Shown here: piece after piece, positions 1 through 8,460 of the stretch | How positions within the stretch are numbered: position 1 is the first letter of the stretch | Layout of the letters: the number at the start of each line of letters is the position of its first letter | DNA from: an uncultured Saprospiraceae bacterium | Lineage (GTDB): Bacteria > Bacteroidota > Bacteroidia > Chitinophagales > Saprospiraceae | DNA: 44,200 nucleotides | Direction: 5' to 3' | NCBI GenBank assembly: GCA_937921555.1 | Contig: CAKZUV010000133.1 | Coordinates: 1-44,200 of the forward strand | Notes under the pieces: generated by a model | Seen by the model: only the letters and a program-made list of their open reading frames with translations | The model's database searches: none | What the model was told of the DNA's origin: nothing | Made by a program: the position numbers and the translations under genes

Positions 1-74
1 TACGATTCTATACTTCCTCTTTTTGCCTCACTCTGCATCAACAAAATGGTCATTATACACAGCATAACTCCCAT
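1..74 (-). CDS. Possible 5' end of an exported protein (partial)
   Basis: Reading leftwards from an ATG at 74-72, the frame stays open to the window edge for 24 codons. It begins with a hydrophobic run (MGVMLCIMTILLMQ) that resembles a signal peptide, followed by a polar stretch. A Bacteroidota-type -7 element lies about 20 bp upstream on the same strand. The fragment is too short to assign a family. It may be a chance open frame; only sequence left of the window can decide. Confidence 0.25.
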   Translation of the reverse strand, partial: MGVMLCIMTILLMQSEAKRGSIES

Positions 75-93
75 TTTGCTTCTTTGATTGATG

Positions 94-101
94 CAAAAAT
101 A
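94..101 (-). promoter_or_regulatory. Putative -7 promoter element, leftward
   Basis: On the minus strand these bases read TATTTTTG followed by CATC, which fits the Bacteroidota -7 consensus TAnnTTTG. No good TTTG -33 box is visible at the usual spacing. It would drive the partial gene at the left edge. Confidence 0.35.
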
Positions 102-166
102 GTTCGCCTAGAATCTGCACTTATTTATTTGCCATTCCTAAGGTTTTATTAGTTTTTAAAAAGCTT

Positions 167-201
167 CAATGGTCAATGATGGTATTCGTCATTGACCATT
201 G
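167..201. repeat. Perfect 13-bp inverted repeat
   Basis: CAATGGTCAATGA (167-179) is exactly complementary to TCATTGACCATTG (189-201), with a 9-nt loop. It lies between the putative leftward promoter and the SPOR gene, about 45 bp before that gene's ATG. A T-rich stretch follows from about 213. It could be a terminator, an operator or a small intergenic repeat. Confidence 0.6.
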
Positions 202-247
202 CTGTGAAATAGTCTGTTTTTTGTTATTTTGTGAAAAAATTATTCTT

Positions 248-658
248 ATGAAAAAATATAGTAGTCTGATCTTGCTGATAATGTTTGTTTTAGTGGGAAG
301 CAGTCAGCTCCAGGCACAGCAAAATGTTTATGTCAAAGAAGCGACTATCGTCACGAGAATGATGTATCACCTTGGACAACAGAATCAGCTCAATCAATTT
401 GTGCCAGGTTGGAGAATTCAGATTCTGGCTACTACGGATCGGCAGATGCTGGAAAAAGTGAAAGCAGAGTTTCAACGGGATTATCCGGGAGTGCTGGTAG
501 ATTGGCAACACGACAAACCTTACTATAAATTAAGAGCAGGAGCCTTTGCTTCCAAACTGGCGGCGACGGAAATGCTGTACCGCTTAAAGAAAAAATTTCC
601 CAGTGCCTATCCTGCTAAGGATAATCAAATTGAAGCCCGTCAGTTACTGGGATATTAA
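248..658 (+). CDS. SPOR-domain protein, exported
   Basis: A 136-residue protein from the ATG at 248. It opens with a signal peptide (MKKYSSLILLIMFVLVGSSQ, then LQAQQ). An in-frame ATG at 176 would add 24 residues in front of this signal and is less likely. Residues from about 50 on, starting near VPGWRIQILA and continuing through KPYYKLRAGAF and a MLYRLKKKFPSAY helix, match the SPOR fold, which binds denuded glycan strands in peptidoglycan. The gene ends 12 bp before rodA and is probably co-transcribed with it, which suggests a cell-wall role. SPOR proteins near elongation or division genes fit this; the exact function is unknown. Confidence 0.8.
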   Translation: MKKYSSLILLIMFVLVGSSQLQAQQNVYVKEATIVTRMMYHLGQQNQLNQFVPGWRIQILATTDRQMLEKVKAEFQRDYPGVLVDWQHDKPYYKLRAGAFASKLAATEMLYRLKKKFPSAYPAKDNQIEARQLLGY

Positions 659-670
659 TTATTACCCACT

Positions 671-2086
671 ATGAGCAATCGAAATGTAGCTTCGGGATTA
701 AAGAATCTTGATTGGATTACCCTTTCCCTTTACCTGAGTTTGGTAGCTATTGGGTGGTTGATGATCTACGCCGTTAGTTACGAAGAAGGTCAGGGATTTA
801 CCGAGATAGTTTTTAGCCTGGATAACATCGTCGGAAAGCAAACCATGTTTATTGGAGTTTCGCTGACCATGCTGTTATTATTGCTGTTTATTGACTGGAA
901 TTTTTGGCGAACCTTTGCTTATCTGATCTACGCAGTAACCATTATAATGCTCTTTCTGGTGTTGATTATTGGGAAAGAAATTAATAATGCCACCTCCTGG
1001 TTCGCCATTGCAGGATTTACACTCCAGCCATCAGAATTTGCCAAGCTGGGCACTTGCCTTGCTATGTCCGCCTACCTCAGTACCTACAGCACTCAGATCA
1101 GTAATTTAAAATCTCAGGTAACTGCCATCGGTTTATTTTTGTTACCAATTATTCTCATTCTGATGCAACCGGATGCGGGATCTGCACTGGTATTTACTTC
1201 TTTTTTGATTGTACTGTTTCGGGAAGGATTCAACGCGAATGTATATATTCTGGGAATATCGGTAACAGTTGTTTCTGTGTTGGGATTGGTTTTTAATCCA
1301 GTCTATATTTTATTTGGTCTGGCGTTATTAGCCATATTGGCCATGGTTAATTTTCAAAAAAGGAAAAAACTGTACTGGCTACTGGGTTTTCTGACCTACG
1401 TAGTTTTAGGCATCAGTGCGATGACCCAGGGTTTGGAAATTCCGGTTTTAGCAATAACCGGAGTAGTGTTGGTAGGGATGACCTATTTGCAGTATCAGGG
1501 CCGTCGCCGGGATATTATAAAGCCTATGTATTTTCTTTTGGTAGTTGCCGGATTTTTTGCGGTCGCCTCCAATTATACTTTTAATAAATTACCACGACAC
1601 CAGCAGGATCGGCTCAACGTTTGGTTACAACCATCCAAAGCTGATCCGAGAGGAGCGTTATACAATGTTATTCAATCTAAAAATACCATCGGTTCCGGAG
1701 GATTACAAGGAAAAGGATTTCTGGAAGGAACCATGACCAAGCTCAACTACGTCCCTGAACAGTCTACTGATTTTATTTTTTGTACCGTCGGAGAAGAACA
1801 AGGATTTGTGGGGACGGTAGGAATCGTTGGATTATTTTTACTTTTTTTATTAAGAATTACCGTCATCGCAGAACGGCAGCGCGCCGATTTTTCGCGCTAC
1901 TACGCCTATAGTTTTGCCGGTATATTATTTGTTCACTTTTTTGTCAATATCGGTATGACCATGGGATTAGTCCCGGTTATCGGTATCCCGTTACCATTTA
2001 TCAGTTACGGGGGTTCCTCCATTCTGGCCTTTACGATGATGACAGGAATTCTACTAAGTCTGGACAGCAATCGCCTCACTGCATGA
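671..2086 (+). CDS. rodA: Rod-shape peptidoglycan polymerase RodA
   Basis: A 471-residue SEDS-family integral membrane protein with about ten hydrophobic segments. RodA polymerises lipid II into glycan strands during side-wall growth, with PBP2 as the transpeptidase partner. Family hallmarks are the loop with NYVPEQSTDFIF followed by GEEQGFVG, and the C-terminal LVPVIGIPLPFISYGGSS. The protein is longer than the E. coli homologue (about 370); the extra length is an additional hydrophobic region near residues 190-270. The FtsW alternative is less likely because the mreBCD-mrdA partners are in the window, although the gene is not adjacent to mrdA. The stop overlaps the tgt start (ATGA). Confidence 0.88.
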   Translation: MSNRNVASGLKNLDWITLSLYLSLVAIGWLMIYAVSYEEGQGFTEIVFSLDNIVGKQTMFIGVSLTMLLLLLFIDWNFWRTFAYLIYAVTIIMLFLVLIIGKEINNATSWFAIAGFTLQPSEFAKLGTCLAMSAYLSTYSTQISNLKSQVTAIGLFLLPIILILMQPDAGSALVFTSFLIVLFREGFNANVYILGISVTVVSVLGLVFNPVYILFGLALLAILAMVNFQKRKKLYWLLGFLTYVVLGISAMTQGLEIPVLAITGVVLVGMTYLQYQGRRRDIIKPMYFLLVVAGFFAVASNYTFNKLPRHQQDRLNVWLQPSKADPRGALYNVIQSKNTIGSGGLQGKGFLEGTMTKLNYVPEQSTDFIFCTVGEEQGFVGTVGIVGLFLLFLLRITVIAERQRADFSRYYAYSFAGILFVHFFVNIGMTMGLVPVIGIPLPFISYGGSSILAFTMMTGILLSLDSNRLTA

Positions 2087-3213
2087 AATTTACACTGGAA
2101 CACCAAGACCCTAACTCTAGCGCCCGGACAGGTACGATCACGACTGATCATGGTCCCATTCAAACGCCCATCTTTATGCCCGTAGGTACTGCGGGTACCG
2201 TCAAAGCGGTGCATCAGGCCGAATTGAAAAAAGAGATTGAAGCGGAAATAATACTTGGCAATACCTACCATTTGTACCTGCGACCCGGAATTGATATTTT
2301 GAAAAGTGCGGGCGGTTTACATAAATTTATCAACTGGCCCCATCCCATTCTGACGGATAGCGGAGGGTACCAGGTTTATTCGCTCAGCCACCGCCGGAAA
2401 ATCAAAGAAGAAGGCGTTACTTTTCAATCACATATTGACGGTTCCCGGCATTTCTTTAGTCCCGAAGTTGCCATTGATATACAAAGGGCTATCGGTGCGG
2501 ATATCATCATGGCTTTTGATGAGTGTACGCCCTATCCCTGTGATTATCGCTACGCGAAAAAGTCGATGGAAATGACCCATCGCTGGTTGAAAAGGTGCTG
2601 CGATCATTTTGACAAAGGAGAAGGACATTATGGCTACCAGCAAACCTTTGTTCCCATCGTACAGGGAAGTACCTACGATGATCTGCGTAAACAATCTGCC
2701 GAAACCATCGCGAGTTACGAGCGGGATGCCAATGCGATTGGAGGACTTTCCGTTGGCGAACCGGCCGAAGAAATGTACCGCGCCACCGAATTGGTCTGCG
2801 GAATACTACCAAAGGATAAACCACGTTATCTAATGGGAGTGGGAACTCCCGCCAACTTACTGGAATGTATTGCACTGGGAATAGATATGTTTGATTGTGT
2901 TATGCCGACCAGAAATGCCCGTCATGGATATCTATTTACTAAAAACGGAATTATCAATATCAAGAATGGAAAATGGAAAGATGATCATAGTCCGATCGAC
3001 CCCGATGGCCATTGCACCACGACGCGTACGCACTCAAAAGCTTATCTGAGACATCTGATTCAAAGTAAAGAAATTCTGGGTGGACAAATAGCGAGTTTGC
3101 ACAATTTGAGTTTTTATCTGTGGTTGATGCAGGAAGCCCGGAAACACATCGCAGCCGGAGACTTTTCGACCTGGAAGACGAGCATGGTGGAACAGGTACA
3201 GCGTCGATTGTAA
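2083..3213 (+). CDS. tgt: Queuine tRNA-ribosyltransferase (tRNA-guanine transglycosylase)
   Basis: A 376-residue TIM-barrel enzyme that exchanges guanine 34 of GUN-anticodon tRNAs for the queuosine precursor preQ1. Visible catalytic parts are the general acid/base Asp92 in LTDSGGYQ and the nucleophile Asp271 in MFDCVMPTRNARHG; the substrate loop GGLSVGEP is at about 220-227. The usual zinc site CxCxxC...H is eroded: the aligned positions are Gly309, Cys311 and Thr314, while His340 (SLHNL) remains. Eroded zinc sites occur, as far as I recall, in some other Bacteroidota Tgt proteins. The start overlaps the rodA stop, which indicates translational coupling. The next gene is an lptG-type permease, a neighbour pair common in this phylum. 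Confidence 0.93.
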   Translation: MKFTLEHQDPNSSARTGTITTDHGPIQTPIFMPVGTAGTVKAVHQAELKKEIEAEIILGNTYHLYLRPGIDILKSAGGLHKFINWPHPILTDSGGYQVYSLSHRRKIKEEGVTFQSHIDGSRHFFSPEVAIDIQRAIGADIIMAFDECTPYPCDYRYAKKSMEMTHRWLKRCCDHFDKGEGHYGYQQTFVPIVQGSTYDDLRKQSAETIASYERDANAIGGLSVGEPAEEMYRATELVCGILPKDKPRYLMGVGTPANLLECIALGIDMFDCVMPTRNARHGYLFTKNGIINIKNGKWKDDHSPIDPDGHCTTTRTHSKAYLRHLIQSKEILGGQIASLHNLSFYLWLMQEARKHIAAGDFSTWKTSMVEQVQRRL

Positions 3214-3278
3214 TCGCAAAAAAAATGGAGATTTTGGTAAACGATGTCTTTCCCATTTCCAGCATCCTGTACTGAGAT

Positions 3279-3286
3279 TACATTTG
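3279..3286 (+). promoter_or_regulatory. Putative -7 promoter element before the LptG-type gene
   Basis: TACATTTG matches TAnnTTTG and lies 67 bp before the permease ATG. No TTTG box is found at the usual 17-23 bp spacing upstream, so the call rests on the -7 element alone. Confidence 0.3.
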
Positions 3287-3303
3287 TGTAAATTTAAGTT
3301 AAA

Positions 3304-3346
3304 GGGAAGCCAACCACGTAATAGCCAACCAGTCAACTGGCCAATA
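3304..3346. repeat. Short intergenic repeat, GGGAAGCCAACCA type
   Basis: GGGAAGCCAACCA (3304-3316) recurs at 42722-42734 with one mismatch (GGGAAGCTAACCA). It is followed here by AGCCAACCAGTCAACTGGCC, which contains the small inverted repeat CCAGT-CA-ACTGG. These permuted AGCCAAC words fill most of the space before the permease gene. Confidence 0.5.
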
Positions 3347-3353
3347 AAAAATT

Positions 3354-4442
3354 ATGCTTAAAATTCTGGATAGATACATTATTAAAAAATTTCTGTCTAC
3401 CTTCTTCTTTTCGGTACTCGTGTTTACCCTCATTTCCATTATCATAGATCTGAGCGCAAATACCGAAAAATTCATTGAAGGCAAAGTTCCGGTAGGAGAA
3501 ATTTTTGGTGATTATTACCTCAACTGGGTACTGTGGATTAATGGATTGTTATTTCCACTTTACGCGCTGATTGCCGTAGTTTTTTTTACGGCCCGGATGG
3601 CCTACAATTCTGAAATTATTTCTATTCTCAACGCGGGAATCTCTTTTCGCCGGCTGATGCGGCCTTACCTGATCGGAGGCCTTCTTTTATTTGGAATTCA
3701 TCTGATCGGAAATCACTACATTATTCCGCTGGGAAACCAAAAACATTACAACTTTCAGCACCAGTATATCTGGAAAAATAACGATAAAGGAAAAACCAAG
3801 GACGTTCACCTTTTTATCGGGCCCAACACCAAAATTTACATTGATCATTTTAACAAAAGATCCAAAAAGGCAGTAGATTTCCGTATTGAAAAAATTGTTG
3901 ACAATAAAATAGTGTACCTGCTCAAGGCAAAGTCGGCCGAATGGCTGGGACCGCCCGATAAGTGGCGGGTCATAAATTACACTGAACGTACTTTTGATGG
4001 AATAAAGGAGGGATTTGTCAATGGTGAGAAGTTGTCGATGGACACTACCTTTAATTTGACACCAGATGACTTTGTGCGCTACGTAAACCATAAGGAAATG
4101 CTGACGACCCCCGAGCTGAATAGTTTTATTCAAAAAGAAAAAGAGCGTGGAGTCGGTAATACCAAGGTCTACGAAGTTGAGTTGCACCGTCGTACGGCCG
4201 AACCTTTCACAATTATTATTTTAACGCTGATTGGATTTGCTGTTGCTTCGCGTAAGGTGCGTGGCGGAATGGGTTTTCAGCTAGCTGCCGGGGTAGCGAT
4301 TGGTGCCATCTTTATTTTTATCTCCAAGTTTTCCAATACATTTTCTACTAATGACAATCTCCCCGCCATTATCGGCGTGTGGATTCCTAATCTCATTTTT
4401 TCTATTATTGCGGCCCTGATGATCGTCAAGTCCAGGGGATAG
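3354..4442 (+). CDS. lptG: LptF/LptG-family (YjgP/YjgQ) permease
   Basis: A 362-residue inner-membrane protein of the lipopolysaccharide exporter. In the Lpt system two such subunits with the ATPase LptB extract LPS from the inner membrane and pass it to LptC/A. It begins MLKILDRYIIKKFLSTFFFS, typical of the family. Three N-terminal transmembrane segments lie at about 12-32, 55-85 and 98-120, followed by a large periplasmic beta-jellyroll-like domain (about 125-270) and three C-terminal segments. The motif EVELHRRTAEPFTIIILTLIGF before the fifth segment is characteristic. LptF and LptG are hard to tell apart from one copy; location after tgt favours the form usually annotated LptG in Bacteroidota. 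Confidence 0.82.
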   Translation: MLKILDRYIIKKFLSTFFFSVLVFTLISIIIDLSANTEKFIEGKVPVGEIFGDYYLNWVLWINGLLFPLYALIAVVFFTARMAYNSEIISILNAGISFRRLMRPYLIGGLLLFGIHLIGNHYIIPLGNQKHYNFQHQYIWKNNDKGKTKDVHLFIGPNTKIYIDHFNKRSKKAVDFRIEKIVDNKIVYLLKAKSAEWLGPPDKWRVINYTERTFDGIKEGFVNGEKLSMDTTFNLTPDDFVRYVNHKEMLTTPELNSFIQKEKERGVGNTKVYEVELHRRTAEPFTIIILTLIGFAVASRKVRGGMGFQLAAGVAIGAIFIFISKFSNTFSTNDNLPAIIGVWIPNLIFSIIAALMIVKSRG

Positions 4443-4655
4443 ATAATTACAGCTTTTAAGAAGCGTTTGGCAGAATTTCGAGCGTTGAAGTGTCATCGGG
4501 CGGACCTACTTTCATTTTTTATTGAAAATAGGGAAAGTTTAGTAATCAAATAAATTTATATCACAAATAATTGATTTATAGGTATTTATAAAATTAAAAA
4601 TAAATAAATTTATCGAATTTCACCCCCTGTAGAACAGCTTGACAGCCTAGCCTTG

Positions 4656-4686
4656 TTTGATTTTGTTTAACTTATGTGTATCTTTG
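4656..4686 (+). promoter_or_regulatory. Bacteroidota sigma-ABfr-type promoter of the ECF sigma gene
   Basis: A TTTG box (4656-4659) and a TATCTTTG box (4679-4686) are separated by 19 bp, an excellent match to the TTTG / TAnnTTTG promoter of this phylum. Transcription would start near 4693, about 40 nt before the ATG at 4734. The preceding 4443-4655 is very AT-rich and holds no gene I can recognise. Confidence 0.75.
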
Positions 4687-4733
4687 AAATATCAAGTTAA
4701 GAAAGACATTTTAATCTATTAAAACCAACCAAT

Positions 4734-5276
4734 ATGACTGTTCAGGAATTCAATATAAAATTTAATAAGCTAGATAGCTTACTGCATAATTTTGCATACA
4801 ATCTGACTAAAAACGGAGAAGATGCTAAAGACCTTTACCAGGAAACTGCTTTCCGGGCGTTGACAAACCGGGACAAATTTCGGATAGGGACAAATTTTAA
4901 AGCGTGGAGTTTTACGATTATGAAAAATATTTTCATTAATAATTACCGTAAGAAAGCACGTTCTAAAACGATTATCGATTCTACGGACAATATGTTTTAC
5001 ATTAATTCTGGCAGCAATGCGGTGGATAACGGAGCAGAATCTAACATCATGATGGAAGAACTTTCCAAGATGATCGGTGGATTGGATGAAATAATCCGTA
5101 TTCCTTTTTTGATGCACTACAAAGGATATAAATATCAGGAAATTGCCAATGAGTTAGGCTTACCATTGGGAACTGTAAAGAGTCGGATCTTTTTTGCCCG
5201 TAAGGAACTCAAACAACTCGTTCTCGGTAGATACTCAAATACGGAAATGGTAAAGCAGCACGCTAAGCTTGGTTAA
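4734..5276 (+). CDS. ECF-type RNA polymerase sigma factor
   Basis: A 180-residue sigma-70 family protein with regions 2 and 4 only. Region 2 includes FAYNLTKNGEDAKDLYQET and NFKAWSFTIMKNIFINNYRK (-10 recognition and melting); region 4 is the helix-turn-helix with PFLMHYKGYKYQEIANELGL and LGTVKSRIFFARKEL. The C-terminal tail after residue 165 has no clear function. This is the widely conserved single-gene ECF type of Bacteroidota. No anti-sigma gene is adjacent, so it is probably controlled at transcription from its own strong promoter. A hairpin terminator follows at once, making it a one-gene unit. Its regulon cannot be read from the sequence. Confidence 0.88.
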   Translation: MTVQEFNIKFNKLDSLLHNFAYNLTKNGEDAKDLYQETAFRALTNRDKFRIGTNFKAWSFTIMKNIFINNYRKKARSKTIIDSTDNMFYINSGSNAVDNGAESNIMMEELSKMIGGLDEIIRIPFLMHYKGYKYQEIANELGLPLGTVKSRIFFARKELKQLVLGRYSNTEMVKQHAKLG

Positions 5277-5307
5277 GCAATCTAAAAAAAGAGTTAAAAT
5301 AAACAGG

Positions 5308-5340
5308 AACGGTAGGACTTCGGTCGTACTGTTTTTTTTT
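5308..5340 (+). terminator. Rho-independent terminator with UUCG tetraloop
   Basis: An 11-position stem with one G-G mismatch and one G-U pair is capped by a C(UUCG)G tetraloop and followed by nine T residues (5332-5340). It ends the sigma factor transcript 30 bp after the stop codon and lies just before mutY. Confidence 0.85.
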
Positions 5341-5355
5341 GGCTATTTTTGGGAA

Positions 5356-6423
5356 ATGACCAATATCTTCACTAAAAAATTATTGAACTGGTTTGGAAAG
5401 AATCATCGTCCTATGCCGTGGAAAGGAGAAAAAAATCCTTATCTGATTTGGTTGTCGGAAATTATTTTACAGCAGACAAGAGTTGCGCAGGGACTTCCCT
5501 ATTTTGAAAGATTCAAGGCCGCGTATCCAACCATTACAGATTTGGCCAATGCGCCGGAAGATGAGATTTTAAAGCTTTGGGAAGGTCTCGGTTATTATTC
5601 CCGTGCCCGGAATTTACATTTTACCGCCAAGGATATCCGTGATAATTATGAGGGTGTCTTTCCGACCGAATATGCGGATATTTTAAAATTGAAAGGAGTG
5701 GGAACCTATACGGCTGCCGCGATTTCGTCCTTTGCGTATGGCTTACCGTATGCAGTTCTTGATGGGAATGTATTCAGGGTATTGTCCCGCTACTTTGGAA
5801 TCAAAGAACCGATTGATACCACTGCCGGAAAAAAATTATTCACCAAATTATCCCAGGAACTACTGGCAAAAAAAAGGCCCGCTGACTACAATCAGGCGAT
5901 TATGGATTTCGGAGCCACCCAGTGCGTACCCGCTAATCCCGCCTGTAAAAGTTGTCCGATGATCCAATCGTGCGTTGCACACCAGGAAAATCTGATCTCC
6001 CAATTACCCGTGAAATCAAAAAAATTGAAAAAACGCAGCCGCTTTTTTCACTATCTGATCATTAATCACGGCAATCAAATCTGGATTAGGAAGAGAACCC
6101 AGAAAGATATCTGGCAGGGACTGTACGATTTTCCACTATTAGAAACAGATCAATTACTGGATCGGAATAAACTGGAAAAAACAACGGAATACCAGCAAAT
6201 CATTCCATCGGAAGGAGTAATCTCCCAGGTCTCTGTTCCTTTTACCCAACAATTGACCCATCAAAAAATAAATGCGCTGTTTGTAGAAGTAACGGTCCCT
6301 AATTTTCCCGGAGAAATACCGCAGGAATGGATAGCGGTAGCCCGGAAAGATCTGAAAAACTACGCATTTCCCCGGATTATTGATTTGTATTTACAAGATA
6401 AATCACTATATTTAAACTTCTAG
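5356..6423 (+). CDS. mutY: A/G-specific adenine glycosylase MutY
   Basis: A 355-residue base-excision repair enzyme that removes adenine mispaired with 8-oxoguanine. The catalytic Glu35 lies in SEIILQQTRV. The helix-hairpin-helix is LKGVGTYTAAAI (111-122), with catalytic Asp136 in VLDGNVFRVLSR. The iron-sulfur cluster Cys190, Cys197, Cys200 and Cys206 have the standard C-x6-C-x2-C-x5-C spacing. The C-terminal third is the NUDIX-like domain that checks for 8-oxoG. The ATG at 5356 was chosen; the in-frame upstream start at 5269 would overlap the sigma gene and read through the terminator hairpin. It is followed by ssb, gldE and gldD, a conserved Bacteroidota order. Confidence 0.95.
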   Translation: MTNIFTKKLLNWFGKNHRPMPWKGEKNPYLIWLSEIILQQTRVAQGLPYFERFKAAYPTITDLANAPEDEILKLWEGLGYYSRARNLHFTAKDIRDNYEGVFPTEYADILKLKGVGTYTAAAISSFAYGLPYAVLDGNVFRVLSRYFGIKEPIDTTAGKKLFTKLSQELLAKKRPADYNQAIMDFGATQCVPANPACKSCPMIQSCVAHQENLISQLPVKSKKLKKRSRFFHYLIINHGNQIWIRKRTQKDIWQGLYDFPLLETDQLLDRNKLEKTTEYQQIIPSEGVISQVSVPFTQQLTHQKINALFVEVTVPNFPGEIPQEWIAVARKDLKNYAFPRIIDLYLQDKSLYLNF

Positions 6424-6474
6424 AAAAGACCAAAATTTACCATAAAAACTTAATAAATAATTAAAAGCTAAACT

Positions 6475-6930
6475 ATGATTAATAAAGTCATTATTGTTGG
6501 GAATTTAGGGAAAGACCCGGAGGTTCGACACTTTGAAGGGGGATCTTCCGTGGCGTCATTTCCCGTCGCTACGAGCGAAAGCTACATGGATAAAAAAACA
6601 AACGAAAAGGTTACGAATACCGAGTGGCACAATATTTCCCTGTGGGGAGGATTGGCGGGTGTGGCCGAAAAATACCTGAAAAAAGGAAGTCAGGTTTACA
6701 TCGAAGGCAGTCTGCGGACCCGAAAATGGCAGGACAAAGAAGGGAACGACCGCTATACCACTGAGATCGTAGGCCGCACCATGAAAATGCTGGGTGGCAG
6801 AGATGGCGGTGGCGGCAGCAACATACCCGCACCTACGGCCGCGGATGCGCCCGCTGAAGTAAAACAGGTTGCTGTGGCAAATACAGCGAAGGAAGAACAA
6901 TCTGCCGACGGAGACGATCTGCCGTTTTAA
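6475..6930 (+). CDS. ssb: Single-stranded DNA-binding protein
   Basis: A 151-residue SSB. The OB-fold covers residues 1-105: [18 protein letters not shown] at the start, [21 protein letters not shown] and [19 protein letters not shown] in the middle. A flexible Gly/Ala/Pro-rich linker follows, and the protein ends in the acidic tip DDLPF that recruits partner proteins in replication and repair. Full length for the family. It lies 51 bp after mutY and is closed by a strong hairpin, so mutY-ssb may form one transcript. Confidence 0.96.
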   Translation: MINKVIIVGNLGKDPEVRHFEGGSSVASFPVATSESYMDKKTNEKVTNTEWHNISLWGGLAGVAEKYLKKGSQVYIEGSLRTRKWQDKEGNDRYTTEIVGRTMKMLGGRDGGGGSNIPAPTAADAPAEVKQVAVANTAKEEQSADGDDLPF

Positions 6931-6973
6931 TAAATTTTCTGATACCAGGTATCGTGTCTTGATTTACTAAAAT

Positions 6974-7008
6974 ATAAAGTCGTTTGTGCATTGCATAAAC
7001 GACTTTAT
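6974..7008 (+). terminator. Long hairpin after ssb, probable terminator
   Basis: ATAAAGTCGTTT (6974-6985) is perfectly complementary to AAACGACTTTAT (6997-7008); the loop GTGCATTGCAT can pair further. The stem is followed by TATTCG rather than a pure T run, so termination is likely but not certain; the flanking A/T symmetry could let it act on both strands. Confidence 0.65.
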
Positions 7009-7036
7009 TATTCGACCATTACTAACTAACTAAACT

Positions 7037-8449
7037 TTGGACATAGCGTCGGGTAGTTTTTCGTTTAACCTTTTGTTCTGGATGGCTCCGGAAATAGTAG
7101 CGATTTCCTGGGGAGGACTTATCCTGGGTATTTTGATAGTCGTTCTGCTGTTGATTTGCTCGGCCCTGATTTCCAGTTCGGAAGTAGCATTTTTTTCTCT
7201 GACCGCCAGTGACTTCCAAAAACTAGAACAGGAAAACCTGCGTTCTTCCCAGAATATTCTCGCGCTTAAAGATTTTCCCCGCCGCCTTTTGGCTACCATT
7301 CTTATCAGTAATAATTTTATCAATATTGGAATCGTTATCCTTTCGGATTATATTTTTCGAATGGCTTTGCCCGTCGCGAATTTTGTTAATGTTATGAAAA
7401 GTGTTCCGGATAATTGGTTGTTGTTTGGCATCACGCGGGCGCAATTGGGGGAATATCTTCATTTTGGGACCACCGTTATTGGCGTTACCTTTTTGTTGGT
7501 TTTGTTTGGGGAAGTGGCTCCCAAAGTTTACGCAAAACTCAACAATATGAAGATTGCGCGCTTTATGTCCAGGCCACTAATGCTGCTTTCTTCTGTTTTC
7601 AAGCCGTTGAGTAATTTGTTGGTTTCGGGAACTAAAATTATCGAAAGAAAACTGGAAAGTCATACCGGAGCCAGCAGCACGAGTAAAGAAGATATCGATC
7701 AGGCCATCGAACTGACCGTTAAAGACGAGCAACAGGAAATCGATATTCTCAAAGGAATTGTAAAATTCGGAGAAGTTTCCGTAAAGCAAATTATGTGTTC
7801 CCGCGTAGATGTAGTCGCCGTGGATTTTAAAACGACCTTCGTCGAACTGATCAAACAAATCAAAGAATCCGGCTATTCCAGAATACCGGTTTTTGACGAA
7901 GACTTTGACAACATTACTGGCATTTTATATGTAAAAGATTTACTGAAATTTTTAAACGAAGCGGATGATTTTGAATGGCAGGGGTATATTCGTCCGGAAG
8001 TGCATTATGTCCCGGAAGCAAAAAAAATCAGTGATCTGCTAAAAGAATTTCAGAGCAAACGTCAGCACATGGCGATTGTGGTAGACGAATACGGGGGCAG
8101 TTCCGGTATCGTGACACTGGAAGACATCATGGAGGAAGTAATTGGAGAAATAAAGGATGAGTTTGACGATACCGTCGAAGTAGAATTTAAAAAAATAGAC
8201 GACTTCAACTACGCTTTTGAAGGTAAAACATTGTTGAATGATGTTTGCCGGGTCGTGGGAATTGATACTGGAATTTTTGACGACGACAAAGGAGATGCAG
8301 ATTCTCTGGCAGGATTGTTATTAGAAATTATTGGTTTTATTCCTAAAAAAGGACGGGTGGTATATAGCGGAGAATACCGGCTGGAAGTGATGGCGGTCAG
8401 TAAGCGCAGGATCGAACAAATCAAGATTACGTTACCAAAGAATAAGTAA
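7037..8449 (+). CDS. gldE: Gliding-motility-associated protein GldE (CNNM/CBS/CorC family)
   Basis: A membrane protein required in some gliding Bacteroidota, thought to support GldD. An N-terminal DUF21-like membrane domain with several hydrophobic segments (about 20-180) is followed by a CBS pair (about 250-375; SRIPVFDEDFDNITGILYVKDLL and HMAIVVDEYGGSSGIVTLED) and a CorC_HlyC domain (about 390-465). The family resembles magnesium/cobalt transporter accessory proteins. The start is uncertain: a TTG at 7037 keeps a short polar lead before the first membrane segment (470 residues), while the first ATG at 7082 gives 455 residues. It is 11 bp from gldD and surely co-transcribed with it. Confidence 0.87.
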   Translation: MDIASGSFSFNLLFWMAPEIVAISWGGLILGILIVVLLLICSALISSSEVAFFSLTASDFQKLEQENLRSSQNILALKDFPRRLLATILISNNFINIGIVILSDYIFRMALPVANFVNVMKSVPDNWLLFGITRAQLGEYLHFGTTVIGVTFLLVLFGEVAPKVYAKLNNMKIARFMSRPLMLLSSVFKPLSNLLVSGTKIIERKLESHTGASSTSKEDIDQAIELTVKDEQQEIDILKGIVKFGEVSVKQIMCSRVDVVAVDFKTTFVELIKQIKESGYSRIPVFDEDFDNITGILYVKDLLKFLNEADDFEWQGYIRPEVHYVPEAKKISDLLKEFQSKRQHMAIVVDEYGGSSGIVTLEDIMEEVIGEIKDEFDDTVEVEFKKIDDFNYAFEGKTLLNDVCRVVGIDTGIFDDDKGDADSLAGLLLEIIGFIPKKGRVVYSGEYRLEVMAVSKRRIEQIKITLPKNK

Positions 8450-8460
8450 ACTTTACAATA

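Noticed and set aside
5269-5355. N-terminal extension of MutY from an upstream ATG
   Set aside because: It would overlap the sigma factor gene and be translated through a strong terminator hairpin; the added residues do not resemble MutY.
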